Shown in pieces: positions 7,622-15,984 of a DNA stretch of 64,000 bases. Position numbers and translations under genes: made by a program. Source of the DNA: Candidatus Heimdallarchaeota archaeon (GTDB lineage Archaea; Asgardarchaeota; Heimdallarchaeia; Heimdallarchaeales; Heimdallarchaeaceae); contig JABCTC010000005.1 in NCBI GenBank assembly GCA_018238545.1, positions 42,066-106,065 of the forward strand, in the 5' to 3' direction. A model generated the notes under the pieces. That model did no database searches, was not told where the DNA came from, and saw only the letters and a list, made by a program, of their open reading frames with translations. Each line of letters starts with the position of its first letter. Within the stretch, counting starts at the first letter, position 1.

Positions 7622-8536
7622 ATGCATGAAATTAGGTTCCATGGTAGAGGAGGTACTGGAGCAGTTATGGCTTCAAGAGCACTTGCTAAGGCGGCGTTTT
7701 ATGCAGGAAAGAATGCTGTATCCTTTCCATCTTTTAGTGCTGAGAGAAGAGGAGCATTGGTTTTAGCGTTTGCTCGAATCAACACTAAGAAAATCTACCG
7801 AAAGTCACAAATCTACGAACCTGACACAATTGTTGTTTTAGATAGTTCCCTAATTGAGTTGAAAGATGTCGCAAAAGGTCTAAAACCTGACGGAATCGGA
7901 ATTATCAACACAACAAAGAAACCTAAGGAGATAACATTATCCAAAGTGATTAAACTTGGGGTTGTAGATGCAACAAGTATTGCTAAAGAAACTCTAGGGC
8001 AACCATTTGCTAATAGTGTCATATTAGGTTCTTTAATTAGGAGTACAAAATTAGTTGGAATGGAAGAATTAGAGAAGGGTATTCTGTCTGTATTTGGTGC
8101 AAAACTGGGAGAAAAACAAGCAAAGAGAAATGTTGAAGCAGCTCGTAGAGGATATGAAGAAACACAATTTGGTAAATCACATGGAGGAAGAAATTACTCT
8201 AAATTGCAACCATGGTTACCATCTGTAGAAGAGCTGCCTATTGGAACTATCTTGCCAAAAACCACAGTTTCAACTGGACAGTTAATTGGACCAGGATCTG
8301 CAATCACACGGATAACAGGTACGTGGAGTTACATCAAGGCAGATATCGACCCAGAACTTTGTATTAAATGTCTTAAGTGTGTATTTCATTGTCCTGAGGG
8401 GACCATCCACCGAAAAAATAATGTTGTAATTGTAAATAAAGCATATTGTAAGGCCTGTGGAATTTGTGAATCAATTTGTCCAGTAGATGCTATAAAAATG
8501 ATAAAAATAAAAGAGTTTTCAGAAATCAAACCCTAA
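7622..8536 (+). CDS. porCD: 2-oxoacid:ferredoxin oxidoreductase, fused gamma and delta subunits
   Basis: 304 residues from ATG 7622. Residues 1-185 form the gamma (PorC/VorC-like) domain, starting with the typical EIRFHGRGGTGAV. Residues about 235-304 form a ferredoxin-like delta domain with two 4Fe-4S motifs, CIKCLKCVFHCP and CKACGICESICP. The complex oxidises pyruvate or a related 2-oxoacid to acyl-CoA, passing electrons to ferredoxin in the cytosol. The alpha (PorA) and thiamine-diphosphate beta (PorB) subunits are not adjacent: a minus-strand gene follows after 4 nt. It therefore either pairs with subunits encoded elsewhere or serves an orphan complex. Confidence 0.9.
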   Translation: MHEIRFHGRGGTGAVMASRALAKAAFYAGKNAVSFPSFSAERRGALVLAFARINTKKIYRKSQIYEPDTIVVLDSSLIELKDVAKGLKPDGIGIINTTKKPKEITLSKVIKLGVVDATSIAKETLGQPFANSVILGSLIRSTKLVGMEELEKGILSVFGAKLGEKQAKRNVEAARRGYEETQFGKSHGGRNYSKLQPWLPSVEELPIGTILPKTTVSTGQLIGPGSAITRITGTWSYIKADIDPELCIKCLKCVFHCPEGTIHRKNNVVIVNKAYCKACGICESICPVDAIKMIKIKEFSEIKP

Positions 8537-8540
8537 GCTC

Positions 8541-9413
8541 TTATTTGTATCTATCTAAATCATCTTTGTTATTTCGGTATTTTCCAGAGACTGATTTAGA
8601 ATCAAAAGAGTAATCATTATTCGAATTACTTTCTTTTGCATCATTTTCAAAATCTTCTTCGTTCTCAAAATCTTCGAAATCTTCGAAATCGTTTTCTTCT
8701 GTATCTTGGTAGAATTCTATTTGGGTTTCAAGAAACGAAGTATCAAATTCAGTAATTTTATTTGAGTGAAAATCTCTATTAATGTGAGTTTCTACTTCTT
8801 TTAGAGCCATTAATGCTGCATCATAATCGATGTCAAAAGTATTACAATAGGATAAAACAGCTAATACAGGAACACTATATGCTGTACCTTCTGTAAGGAG
8901 AAAACTTATTGGTCCTCTGATTGATAAGTCATCTCTGAAGGTTCTTTTTGTTCCATAAACTTCTGTGTATTTATTGGTAGGAACTAAAGCTATCCAAGAA
9001 TCATCTGTAGTGTCTCTTACATCCTCTCTCAACCCACCAATTATAATGTATCTCTTAGCATTCCAAGATAGAATCTCCTGTGCTAACCACTTCCAGAATG
9101 CGTCTGGTAAAGCATCGTAACCAACTACAGGGATCGGTAAACGCGAAGCTACCAAAACAACTTTTTCTTTCTTGTCGCTGGAATCTGCGTTCATAGAGTA
9201 TACAGTAATTGGAGTTTCAATGTTAGCCTTATGAAACCAACTCATCGTTCCCCAAAAACCAACAGAGACAACATCAGTCTCTTCGACAAGATGATTTAAG
9301 ACAGTGGTTCCCACTGAACCGTAGCCCGTAAAACCTAGAATCACTGTCGTGTCAGAATCTATAATTGAGGTGTCAAAGGACATCTGATTAAGAAAAAGTG
9401 TTTTATTTTTCAT
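8541..9413 (-). CDS. PAC2-family protein (proteasome assembly chaperone-like)
   Basis: 290 residues from ATG 9413. Residues 20-215 match the PAC2/COG1938 layout: TVILGFTGYGSVGTTVLNHL near the N-terminus, a central RYIIIGGLRED strand-turn, and GPISFLLTEGTAYSVPVLAVL. Archaeal PAC2 proteins are related to eukaryotic proteasome assembly chaperones and are presumed to help assemble the 20S proteasome. The C-terminal 70 residues are highly acidic, with EDFEDFEN repeats, then Ser/Asn-rich, and are probably disordered. The gene is convergent with the porCD gene and about 95 nt downstream of the MFS gene on the same strand. Confidence 0.8.
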   Translation of the reverse strand: MKNKTLFLNQMSFDTSIIDSDTTVILGFTGYGSVGTTVLNHLVEETDVVSVGFWGTMSWFHKANIETPITVYSMNADSSDKKEKVVLVASRLPIPVVGYDALPDAFWKWLAQEILSWNAKRYIIIGGLREDVRDTTDDSWIALVPTNKYTEVYGTKRTFRDDLSIRGPISFLLTEGTAYSVPVLAVLSYCNTFDIDYDAALMALKEVETHINRDFHSNKITEFDTSFLETQIEFYQDTEENDFEDFEDFENEEDFENDAKESNSNNDYSFDSKSVSGKYRNNKDDLDRYK

Positions 9414-9457
9414 TGTTTGATGAAGATATTTACATGTGGTTAAAAAATTGATGGTTA

Positions 9458-9475
9458 GAGCGTTTTTTTGCGCTC
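9458..9475 (-). terminator. Hairpin downstream of the MFS gene
   Basis: GAGCG (9458-9462) pairs with CGCTC (9471-9475) around a loop made almost entirely of one base. On the minus strand it lies about 35 nt after the stop of the MFS gene and is followed by a T-rich stretch. It could end transcription between the MFS and PAC2 genes. The stem is short, so this is a modest call. Confidence 0.35.
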
Positions 9476-9509
9476 AATTTTTGTTTGAATTTACTAGTTT
9501 CTGGTAAAT

Positions 9510-11105
9510 TCATGCTTCCTCAAGTTCAGTTTCTTTATCTTTTCTTCTCACTTTAGATTTATCTATAAATTCCTCTTCTTCAGGCCATAAGAAGGAAGCA
9601 ATTGTAGTAAAGATAAGCAACAACACAATTGGAACTAACAAGCCTATGAGATTATATGCAAAATTATCTGTTCTATCAGAAATTGCAAACACAATCATCA
9701 ATGCTACACCACCTAAAATTATCCCAATTATTTCACTTACTGAAATAATTGTCTGTTGAATACTCATAGTAGATCCATGTCTTTCTTCATCCATTCCGAT
9801 TGAACTGCTATCTCCTAAGCGACCACTTATTGCGGGAAAATACGCTGCACCCAGGACGAGTGATATTACTAGTAATATAAGAATCCACCAGTTACTCGTA
9901 AAACCATCTGGATCAAATTCTGACGTGGGGTCATACCAAGGTTGTCCTCCTGTCATGAAATTTCCAAAAAAGGATATTCCAATAACAACTGCCATCATTA
10001 GTAAACCTGCAACGCCTATTGAAAGAGCTTTCCGACGTCCTATCTTATCAGCTATCCAACCCCAAAAGGCCATAGGCAGTCCCATAGTCAAAGTAAATAC
10101 AACCGTAGTTAAACCAGCATCTGCAGGACTTGATTCAATTGACAAAATTAAGAAACCCCAGTTGTTCAGAATACCAATTATTGCAGCTGTTCCCAGCAGA
10201 GGTAAAACTATTCCTCTTCTGCTCTTATCAACCATGAGTTTCCATGACATTAACAGCTCTTGTTTAACACTGTACTCTTCATGTTCAAGAACAGGTTTGG
10301 TTTTATCAATCATGAGAAAAACAACAACTGCAGAGATTATTATTGCAAAAGCAAATAAAAGATAAAGATAGGCAAGTCTTTGGGGGTTGTTGGGTTGCCA
10401 ATAAGTAATAACGTTTCTTGCACTTAGACTAAGTTCGTTAATTTTAGCAAAAAGATTGATTCCCCCGATCCTAATAAGCTCATTAACGCCAACTATGGAA
10501 TTGTAAAGAACACCTGCTAAAAGAACACCTGCAGATCTACCTCCAGAAACAGCTACATTGTATAGACCCATTTTAGTAGCTCTTGTTTCATAAACTGAAA
10601 ATCTGGATATGTAGCCATAAGAAGCATTCACCTTGATAGAACCTGCTAGACCATGCAAAAAATGAAATAAACTCATTCCAAAGATCATCAAACCATTAGC
10701 TAAGGGGATTATACCAATCCATCCTTGCCAATTGAGAGCACAAATTCCATAACCAATTAATATTAATCCTCCGGCAGCTGTTCCTAGTAGAATCCACCGT
10801 TTTGCATCAGACACATCAGATCTAAAACCAAAATATCCCGAACTGATGATCACAGCAATGGCATAAGTTATTTCAACGAATATTATTGACAGATTCGCTT
10901 CCCAACCCTCCATTCGAAGATGAAGAAAGATGTAAATTGGCATTAATACAGTTGTGCTGCCAAATGCGACTCTGAGGAAAAAAGTTGAGATTAAAATTCC
11001 AATAAAAGAAAGAGTAGGTCTCTTTTGAGTGTATAAATCATCGCCATCGTTTGTTTTGTCCAGAGTACCATCCAATTTATTTGATGATTTGTTGCGCATA
11101 TTCAT
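9510..11105 (-). CDS. Major facilitator superfamily (MFS) transporter
   Basis: 531 residues from ATG 11105, with about 12 hydrophobic segments in two halves split by a cytosolic loop near residues 265-285. The segment MAFWGWIADKIGRRKALS is the classic MFS loop 2-3 (motif A) signature, here in the second half. Secondary carriers of this family move small molecules across the cytoplasmic membrane; the substrate cannot be told from the sequence. An extra loop with a Trp/Asp/Pro-rich stretch (GGQPWYDPTSEFDPDG) lies before the tenth segment, facing outward. The C-terminus is charged. The gene stands alone, with its upstream 300 nt shared divergently with the ACT-like gene. Confidence 0.88.
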   Translation of the reverse strand: MNMRNKSSNKLDGTLDKTNDGDDLYTQKRPTLSFIGILISTFFLRVAFGSTTVLMPIYIFLHLRMEGWEANLSIIFVEITYAIAVIISSGYFGFRSDVSDAKRWILLGTAAGGLILIGYGICALNWQGWIGIIPLANGLMIFGMSLFHFLHGLAGSIKVNASYGYISRFSVYETRATKMGLYNVAVSGGRSAGVLLAGVLYNSIVGVNELIRIGGINLFAKINELSLSARNVITYWQPNNPQRLAYLYLLFAFAIIISAVVVFLMIDKTKPVLEHEEYSVKQELLMSWKLMVDKSRRGIVLPLLGTAAIIGILNNWGFLILSIESSPADAGLTTVVFTLTMGLPMAFWGWIADKIGRRKALSIGVAGLLMMAVVIGISFFGNFMTGGQPWYDPTSEFDPDGFTSNWWILILLVISLVLGAAYFPAISGRLGDSSSIGMDEERHGSTMSIQQTIISVSEIIGIILGGVALMIVFAISDRTDNFAYNLIGLLVPIVLLLIFTTIASFLWPEEEEFIDKSKVRRKDKETELEEA

Positions 11106-11300
11106 TATTCCTTAATTGATAATCGAAGTGTGTCAGTCTTATTATTAAAATTTTTGCTGATATTTTCAGATTTAGCTTTTAGTTATTGATTAAAGTGAGT
11201 AGCAAAATTAACTTGGAATAAAAACACCAACTGAGAGTACTTAAACGAAAATCGACATAGTTCATAAGTGAAATGTTTAATTATTATAAAAAAATACCTT

Positions 11301-11352
11301 GAAGTATACGAGAAGTAGCGTAAAGTATTTAAGAAAGGCATAAAGTATTTAA
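11301..11352 (+). promoter_or_regulatory. Three direct repeats spaced exactly 20 bp, candidate operator
   Basis: GAAGTATAC starts at 11301, and TAAAGTATTTAA starts at 11321 and again at 11341. The exact 20-bp phase (two helical turns) puts the repeats on one face of the DNA, upstream of an AT-rich TATA-like stretch (about 11362-11372) and the ATG at 11405. This is the pattern expected of a cooperative operator. The winged-helix regulator encoded at 11848 is the obvious candidate ligand (inference). The rest of 11106-11300 is AT-rich, and I see nothing else definite in it. Confidence 0.5.
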
Positions 11353-11404
11353 TACTGTAAGAACATAAAATAATTATTAATAGAACAGATGGAGAATTAG
11401 AAAA

Positions 11405-11833
11405 ATGAGCAGTGAAAAGCAGTCCGTAACAATTGCCAAGATGGTCAAATTAGAGGCTGAAAGGCCGATTGAACTACCCGAGGAATTTTTATCAGCTCTA
11501 AAACCCGATGGCAAGACTTATGCTGTCTTGATTTTAGCTCCCAACACTCGAATAATCAGAATAATTCCAACAAGTACAAATGAAGTCGCGAAGATTAACA
11601 TCAATATTGGGAAACTTTCTCCTGATTTCCTTCGTAAGATGGGTTCTATTTTCATCAGACTTGGTATTAAGACACTCTACAGTACTGGTCTTTGTTTCAC
11701 TCAGAGCGCCTGTGTGTATGAAGGGTACATTGACTCTGATGAATTAAAGGAAGTCAGTATTGATCAGATCAAAGATGAGCTTGAAAGAATTGAAGGCGTA
11801 TCGAGTGTCGAGGTAGAAACGCTAACAGTATAA
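11405..11833 (+). CDS. ACT-like small protein
   Basis: 142 residues from ATG 11405, with GGAG about 9 nt upstream. The C-terminal half (RMGSIFIRLGIKTLYSTGLCFTQSACVYEGYID...) has the beta-alpha-beta-beta-alpha-beta rhythm of an ACT or ferredoxin-like small-molecule-sensing domain, ending in a strand SSVEVETLTV. The N-terminal strand region (YAVLILAPNTRIIRIIPT) could form a second small domain. Family not firmly recognised. It is followed after 14 nt by the winged-helix regulator and preceded by the 20-bp repeat array, so it could be the ligand-sensing partner of that regulator. A 14-codon piece of a second copy lies at 12566-12607. Confidence 0.65.
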   Translation: MSSEKQSVTIAKMVKLEAERPIELPEEFLSALKPDGKTYAVLILAPNTRIIRIIPTSTNEVAKININIGKLSPDFLRKMGSIFIRLGIKTLYSTGLCFTQSACVYEGYIDSDELKEVSIDQIKDELERIEGVSSVEVETLTV

Positions 11834-11847
11834 AGGGGCCAACCTTA

Positions 11848-12564
11848 TTGGTTCAACGGAGTAGGAAAAAAGAAAAAAGATTAAATTTACTCCTTCACCC
11901 GTTGCGCCGTGAGATTTACAGACTAGTGTGTGAAACCCCAGGGGTTTACTTTTTTGAATTATCTAGTGCATTAACAGCTCCACATGGTACTGTAAACTGG
12001 CATCTTAGAAAACTAGAAGAGGCAAGTTTGATAAATTCTATGAAATTTGGAGGTAAAAGAGTTTATTATTCCCGAAATTTGCGTACAAAAGATGTTGAGA
12101 AAGCTTTTGTTGTTTTGAAGCATGTGACAGCACGTAAGGTTTTTGCACATATATTAAACAGCGAGAACTGCCACCAAACACAAATTGCTCGGAGCTTGGG
12201 TATTCATCATGACACAGTTCGTCACCATACTCTGCGTATGGAGAAAGCAAATTTAATTGAAAGTTTTAAAGATGGAAGAAAAACCTGTTATAGGCTTGGA
12301 GAGATTGGGAAAAAACTCCAAGAAGATAGTTTGAATACAATCTCAAACACATATATCGCAGCTCTGATGGACATTCTTGAAGAAAGTTGTCTTCATCCAG
12401 AAATAGAGGAAATAAGTACAAAGCATCTGACAATAAGAATCGAATGTCCTGGATCAACAGATGCTACTTTTACAATTTCGTTAGATCAATGGTCATTTGA
12501 TGAAGAAGAATTCGATGTTGTACAAACTGAGGGAGAAAGAGAAATTGCTCAAGAGGAATCATAA
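11848..12564 (+). CDS. Transcription regulator with two tandem winged-helix domains
   Basis: 238 residues from TTG 11848. Two ArsR/MarR-like winged-helix DNA-binding domains stand in tandem: residues about 12-80 (LLHPLRREIYRLVCETPG..., HGTVNWHLRKLEEASLI) and about 88-150 (ARKVFAHILNSENCHQTQIARSLGIHHDTVRHHTLRMEKANLI). The C-terminal 85 residues are acidic and form a small alpha/beta tail. Double winged-helix regulators of this kind are common in archaea. It follows the ACT-like gene closely and is probably cotranscribed with it. Autoregulation through the repeats at 11301-11352 is plausible but not shown. Confidence 0.82.
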   Translation: MVQRSRKKEKRLNLLLHPLRREIYRLVCETPGVYFFELSSALTAPHGTVNWHLRKLEEASLINSMKFGGKRVYYSRNLRTKDVEKAFVVLKHVTARKVFAHILNSENCHQTQIARSLGIHHDTVRHHTLRMEKANLIESFKDGRKTCYRLGEIGKKLQEDSLNTISNTYIAALMDILEESCLHPEIEEISTKHLTIRIECPGSTDATFTISLDQWSFDEEEFDVVQTEGEREIAQEES

Positions 12565-12565
12565 T

Positions 12566-12607
12566 TTCACACAGAGTGCTTGTGTGTATGAAGGCTATAT
12601 CGACTCT
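12566..12607 (+). pseudogene. 14-codon relic of a second ACT-like gene
   Basis: This stretch encodes FTQSACVYEGYIDS, identical in protein sequence to 11696-11737 inside the ACT-like gene. The DNA differs at six of 42 positions, and every change is at a third codon position and silent (for example ACT/ACA, AGC/AGT, GGG/GGC). A few codons later the frame reaches TGA, and no similarity extends upstream. It therefore looks like the remnant of a paralogous gene that evolved under protein constraint before most of it was deleted. It begins right after the stop of the winged-helix gene. Confidence 0.7.
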
Positions 12608-12691
12608 GAAATTGATTGTTCTAGATGAAACGGGATTTTTTTACAAATAAGTCAATTAATTAACCAAAAATAAATTTCTTCAAAAAAATAG

Positions 12692-12700
12692 CTTTATAAG
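12692..12700 (+). promoter_or_regulatory. TATA box of the moxR operon
   Basis: CTTTATAAG is followed about 21 nt later by the ribosome-binding site AAGGAG (12721-12726) and the moxR ATG at 12735. Transcription would start near 12718-12722. This is the only convincing promoter seen before the seven-gene run. Confidence 0.55.
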
Positions 12701-12734
12701 GGAATTTGGCAATCCATCATAAGGAGTGTCAAAT

Positions 12735-13751
12735 ATGAGTTCGAAGACTAAAGTATCTTCTACTAAAAGTAAAAAATCAACTAAAATCGATATTAAAGGC
12801 CTTGCAAAGAAAATTAAAGAAATTAAGAAAAACATGAGCAAGGTAATTGTCGGACAAGAAGAAGTTATAGATGCAATGATTACAGCACTTATCGCAGATG
12901 GTCATGTTCTGCTTGAAGGAGTGCCAGGAATTGCAAAAACATTAATGGTACGTGCTTTATCAAAAGCAGTTTCAGCAGAGTTCAAAAGAATACAGTTTAC
13001 TCCAGATCTTATGCCATCAGATGTTACAGGAGTTATGGCTTACAAACCCGAAACAGGTGAATTTTACTTCAAACAAGGACCGGTTTTTACAAATTTGTTA
13101 CTAGCAGATGAAATTAACAGAGCGCCACCCAAATCTCAAGCTTCAATGCTTGAAAGTATGCAAGAAAAGCAAGTAACAATTGAGAAAAAAACCTACAACC
13201 TTCCAGAACCATTTATTGTTTATGCAACTCAGAACCCAATCGAAACTGAGGGAACGTATCCTTTACCTGAAGCTCAAATTGATCGTTTTGCCTTCAAAGT
13301 TCTAGTAACCTATCCAAAAGAGGATGAGGAAGTAGAAATCGTAGAAAGGTTTACTGGTGAGCATGATTCTTACGATAAATTGGAAGATATTAAACCAATA
13401 CTGACTGCCAACGATGTAATCGAACTCCAAAAACTTGTTCGTAAAGATGTTACCATTTCTGATGAATTAGCTAAATATATCGTCCGTATCGTCAATTTAA
13501 CTCGTGAAAGTGAGGAAGTATATATGGGTGCAAGTCCAAGGGCAAGCTTATGGATGACAATTGCCGCAAAAGCATCCGCAGCGATGGAAAGCAGAACTTA
13601 TGTTAATCCAATTGATATACAAAAGATAGCTAAGAACGTTCTTAGACACAGAGTTCTTATTAAGCCTGAATACGAATTTGATGGCACCACATCTGAAATA
13701 ATTATTGACCGAATCCTACAACACACTCCTGCACCTAGTGTTCAATCATAG
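12735..13751 (+). CDS. moxR: MoxR-type AAA+ ATPase
   Basis: 338 residues from ATG 12735. AAGGAG eight nucleotides upstream decides for this start over the in-frame GTG at 12726. After a basic N-terminal tail come the Walker A variant GVPGIAKT (about residues 62-69), Walker B LLLADEINRA (DE at about 125-126), ATQNPIETEGTYPLPEAQIDRF (sensor and arginine-finger region), and a C-terminal lid domain with the GASPRAS sensor-2 motif. MoxR ATPases act as chaperones that activate or assemble partner proteins, often with von Willebrand factor A proteins of the DUF58 family. Here the DUF58 gene is the fifth gene of the same run. Confidence 0.95.
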   Translation: MSSKTKVSSTKSKKSTKIDIKGLAKKIKEIKKNMSKVIVGQEEVIDAMITALIADGHVLLEGVPGIAKTLMVRALSKAVSAEFKRIQFTPDLMPSDVTGVMAYKPETGEFYFKQGPVFTNLLLADEINRAPPKSQASMLESMQEKQVTIEKKTYNLPEPFIVYATQNPIETEGTYPLPEAQIDRFAFKVLVTYPKEDEEVEIVERFTGEHDSYDKLEDIKPILTANDVIELQKLVRKDVTISDELAKYIVRIVNLTRESEEVYMGASPRASLWMTIAAKASAAMESRTYVNPIDIQKIAKNVLRHRVLIKPEYEFDGTTSEIIIDRILQHTPAPSVQS

Positions 13752-13785
13752 AGTTTGAAAAATTCAATTACAGAGTTTGAAAAGT

Positions 13786-15984
13786 ATGAAACTATCTCGG
13801 AAATCCATATTCCTTTTAGTTATTGTCCTTGAAATATCAGGGCTTATAGTGGTAAGTGGGCTTACTATAAACTCCAAATTGAACGATTCATCGAATATTC
13901 AAGCTCAAGCTGAAGATTTGACAGTGACCATTGAAAAAGATCAGTTCTATTTCAAAAATGACACCGTAAAATCAAACGCCTACATCTATTGGGCAGAACT
14001 TGAAGGTGGTAAGTTAACTATTTATGGAAACACTTCAGACATGTACCAAATAGAATTTTGGGATGGTATAGGCAACCTTACTCAAAAAACAGAAGAACAA
14101 AATGGCGATTATGAGATTTTTCCAGACAGGATAGTTATTACTATTCGCACAACAGAGTTGTATTATCAGATACGAAGTAATTATTATCCAGATTATTTTC
14201 TTGATACAAATTTCATAGTTATTTTTGATACATTCTGGGCTCAATTCAGCTATTTGACTCCAGAGGGAGAGGAGAGATATGCGCCAGTAAATTATCATAA
14301 TAGGCAATTACTTCCAGAAGGGGCTGGAATAGTAAGCTATGCCCCAACAGATGGAGCTATTATCGTAAAGGAAGGAAATTCATTTGGCATAGTTTGGGAA
14401 TATTCTGAAAGAGCTATGGACCCTTTCCATGAACCATTAACTTATGAAATAACATATAATTTTGATCCAATCTATCTGCAGTTTACAGAGCAGATGTTTA
14501 ATAATCAACAGCAGCAACAAGAGAAAGAACAAATTGATAATTTGCTAGATTTATTAAAAACATATTTCAAATTAATAACTTATTTTGCTATAGTTTTAAG
14601 TGTTATAGCTGCACTTCTTGGTTATTTAAGAGCAAAAAGGAAATTTAAATCACGATTAAATGAAGCACGAAATATGCCAAAAAAAATGCTGAAAGACATC
14701 GAAAAAGAGACCGATACCGGCAAAAGGGTTTCTTCAATGTTCAGTGTTCTTTTCTTGGTATTAATTCTCTCTTCAGCACTTCATCAAGGAGATAATTTGA
14801 CAGAGGCTCAAGATGTATCATATCTAGCTAATAATAGACAAATTACAATAGATGACTATTCTGAACTAGAGGCTTCTAGTGAGAATATTTTATACGACAC
14901 TTCCATTGATTTAGGTAAAGATGGCATTGCGTATGAAACGGTGACAATAGAACTCCCGTACACTATAGATAATTTCAGTATCTGGGTTGATACAACAACA
15001 GTACTTGATTTTAGAGCTTACAACAGCTTAGGAGCACCAATATCTTATCAAGAATTTACTGATCATTTTCTTATAAGAAATGTTCAAGGATATGTTAAAT
15101 ATGAGATAGTGAAACCTTACATTTACTATAACAATAGCAATATTCTAGTGTATATAGATTATTTTTGGTTACTTTTCGTAGACGAAGAAGCAGAGGAGGA
15201 AGATATAGGATACTTGAAAGCAGATATAGATTTCACTATAGTAGTTCCTGATGGAGCGATACTATATAGTGCATCTCCAGAAGATATTTTGACTCTATCT
15301 CAAACTCCAGAGGGGAGAAGAAAAGTATCATTCTCTGATACAGATAGACAAATCGATCCTTATCATGAACTTTTCTCAACACAAGTGACTTTCTCCTATA
15401 TAGATGTGATAGAAGCTATAGAAAACCAATCAGCAAGATTCGAGCATTTCCAAGTCGATATAGAACTGACAACTGAGCAGATAATAGAGTTTACTAGAAA
15501 TTTGATCTTCATAAGTTTATTAGGTTTAATTGCACCTATACTATCATTTCTCTTAACATACTTCATAATGAGAAGAAGGATGATGCGTAAAATCAAAGAA
15601 GAGGAACAAAAACATGAGATGCTTATATCGGTCGAGGAAATTCAACTAAGGGCAATGAAAGATGCGCTAAAAATAGATATTTCAAAAGAACCTTGGAAAG
15701 CAATGCTTGGAGAATATTGGGAATTATTGTCCTATCTTAGCAGATTTACACCTGTTAATATGCTAGGATTAAATGAAGAGATACATGAAAAGACTGTTCG
15801 CAAGTATCTTCCTTCAATGTTAATATCAGAAACCTTAGAATTATTATCTGTTGGAAAAGCCCTTTCAGATAATTGGAAGAACGAAGAACAAATACACTAT
15901 ACAAGACACCAAGCTCGAGATTACCTTGAATCAGTGATGAAATTGATTGAGAAAACAGAAAAATGGAGAAAAGAGAATTCATGA
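13786..15984 (+). CDS. Membrane protein with duplicated extracellular domain (MoxR operon)
   Basis: 732 residues from ATG 13786; a TTG three codons upstream is possible. The protein is two similar halves in a row. Each has an N-terminal hydrophobic segment (about residues 6-24 and 318-335), an exported beta-rich domain, then a membrane segment (about 265-285 and 572-595) with a cytosolic basic or helical tail. Related motifs sit just before each membrane segment: RAMDPFHEPLTYEITYNF and RQIDPYHELFSTQVTFSY. The cytosolic C-terminus (about 100 residues) is helical. I do not recognise a named family. It lies 34 nt after moxR and overlaps the next gene by ATGA. Confidence 0.82.
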   Translation: MKLSRKSIFLLVIVLEISGLIVVSGLTINSKLNDSSNIQAQAEDLTVTIEKDQFYFKNDTVKSNAYIYWAELEGGKLTIYGNTSDMYQIEFWDGIGNLTQKTEEQNGDYEIFPDRIVITIRTTELYYQIRSNYYPDYFLDTNFIVIFDTFWAQFSYLTPEGEERYAPVNYHNRQLLPEGAGIVSYAPTDGAIIVKEGNSFGIVWEYSERAMDPFHEPLTYEITYNFDPIYLQFTEQMFNNQQQQQEKEQIDNLLDLLKTYFKLITYFAIVLSVIAALLGYLRAKRKFKSRLNEARNMPKKMLKDIEKETDTGKRVSSMFSVLFLVLILSSALHQGDNLTEAQDVSYLANNRQITIDDYSELEASSENILYDTSIDLGKDGIAYETVTIELPYTIDNFSIWVDTTTVLDFRAYNSLGAPISYQEFTDHFLIRNVQGYVKYEIVKPYIYYNNSNILVYIDYFWLLFVDEEAEEEDIGYLKADIDFTIVVPDGAILYSASPEDILTLSQTPEGRRKVSFSDTDRQIDPYHELFSTQVTFSYIDVIEAIENQSARFEHFQVDIELTTEQIIEFTRNLIFISLLGLIAPILSFLLTYFIMRRRMMRKIKEEEQKHEMLISVEEIQLRAMKDALKIDISKEPWKAMLGEYWELLSYLSRFTPVNMLGLNEEIHEKTVRKYLPSMLISETLELLSVGKALSDNWKNEEQIHYTRHQARDYLESVMKLIEKTEKWRKENS

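Noticed and set aside
9925..10365. Plus-strand open frame over the MFS gene
   Set aside because: It lies entirely inside a well-supported transporter gene and has no recognisable features.
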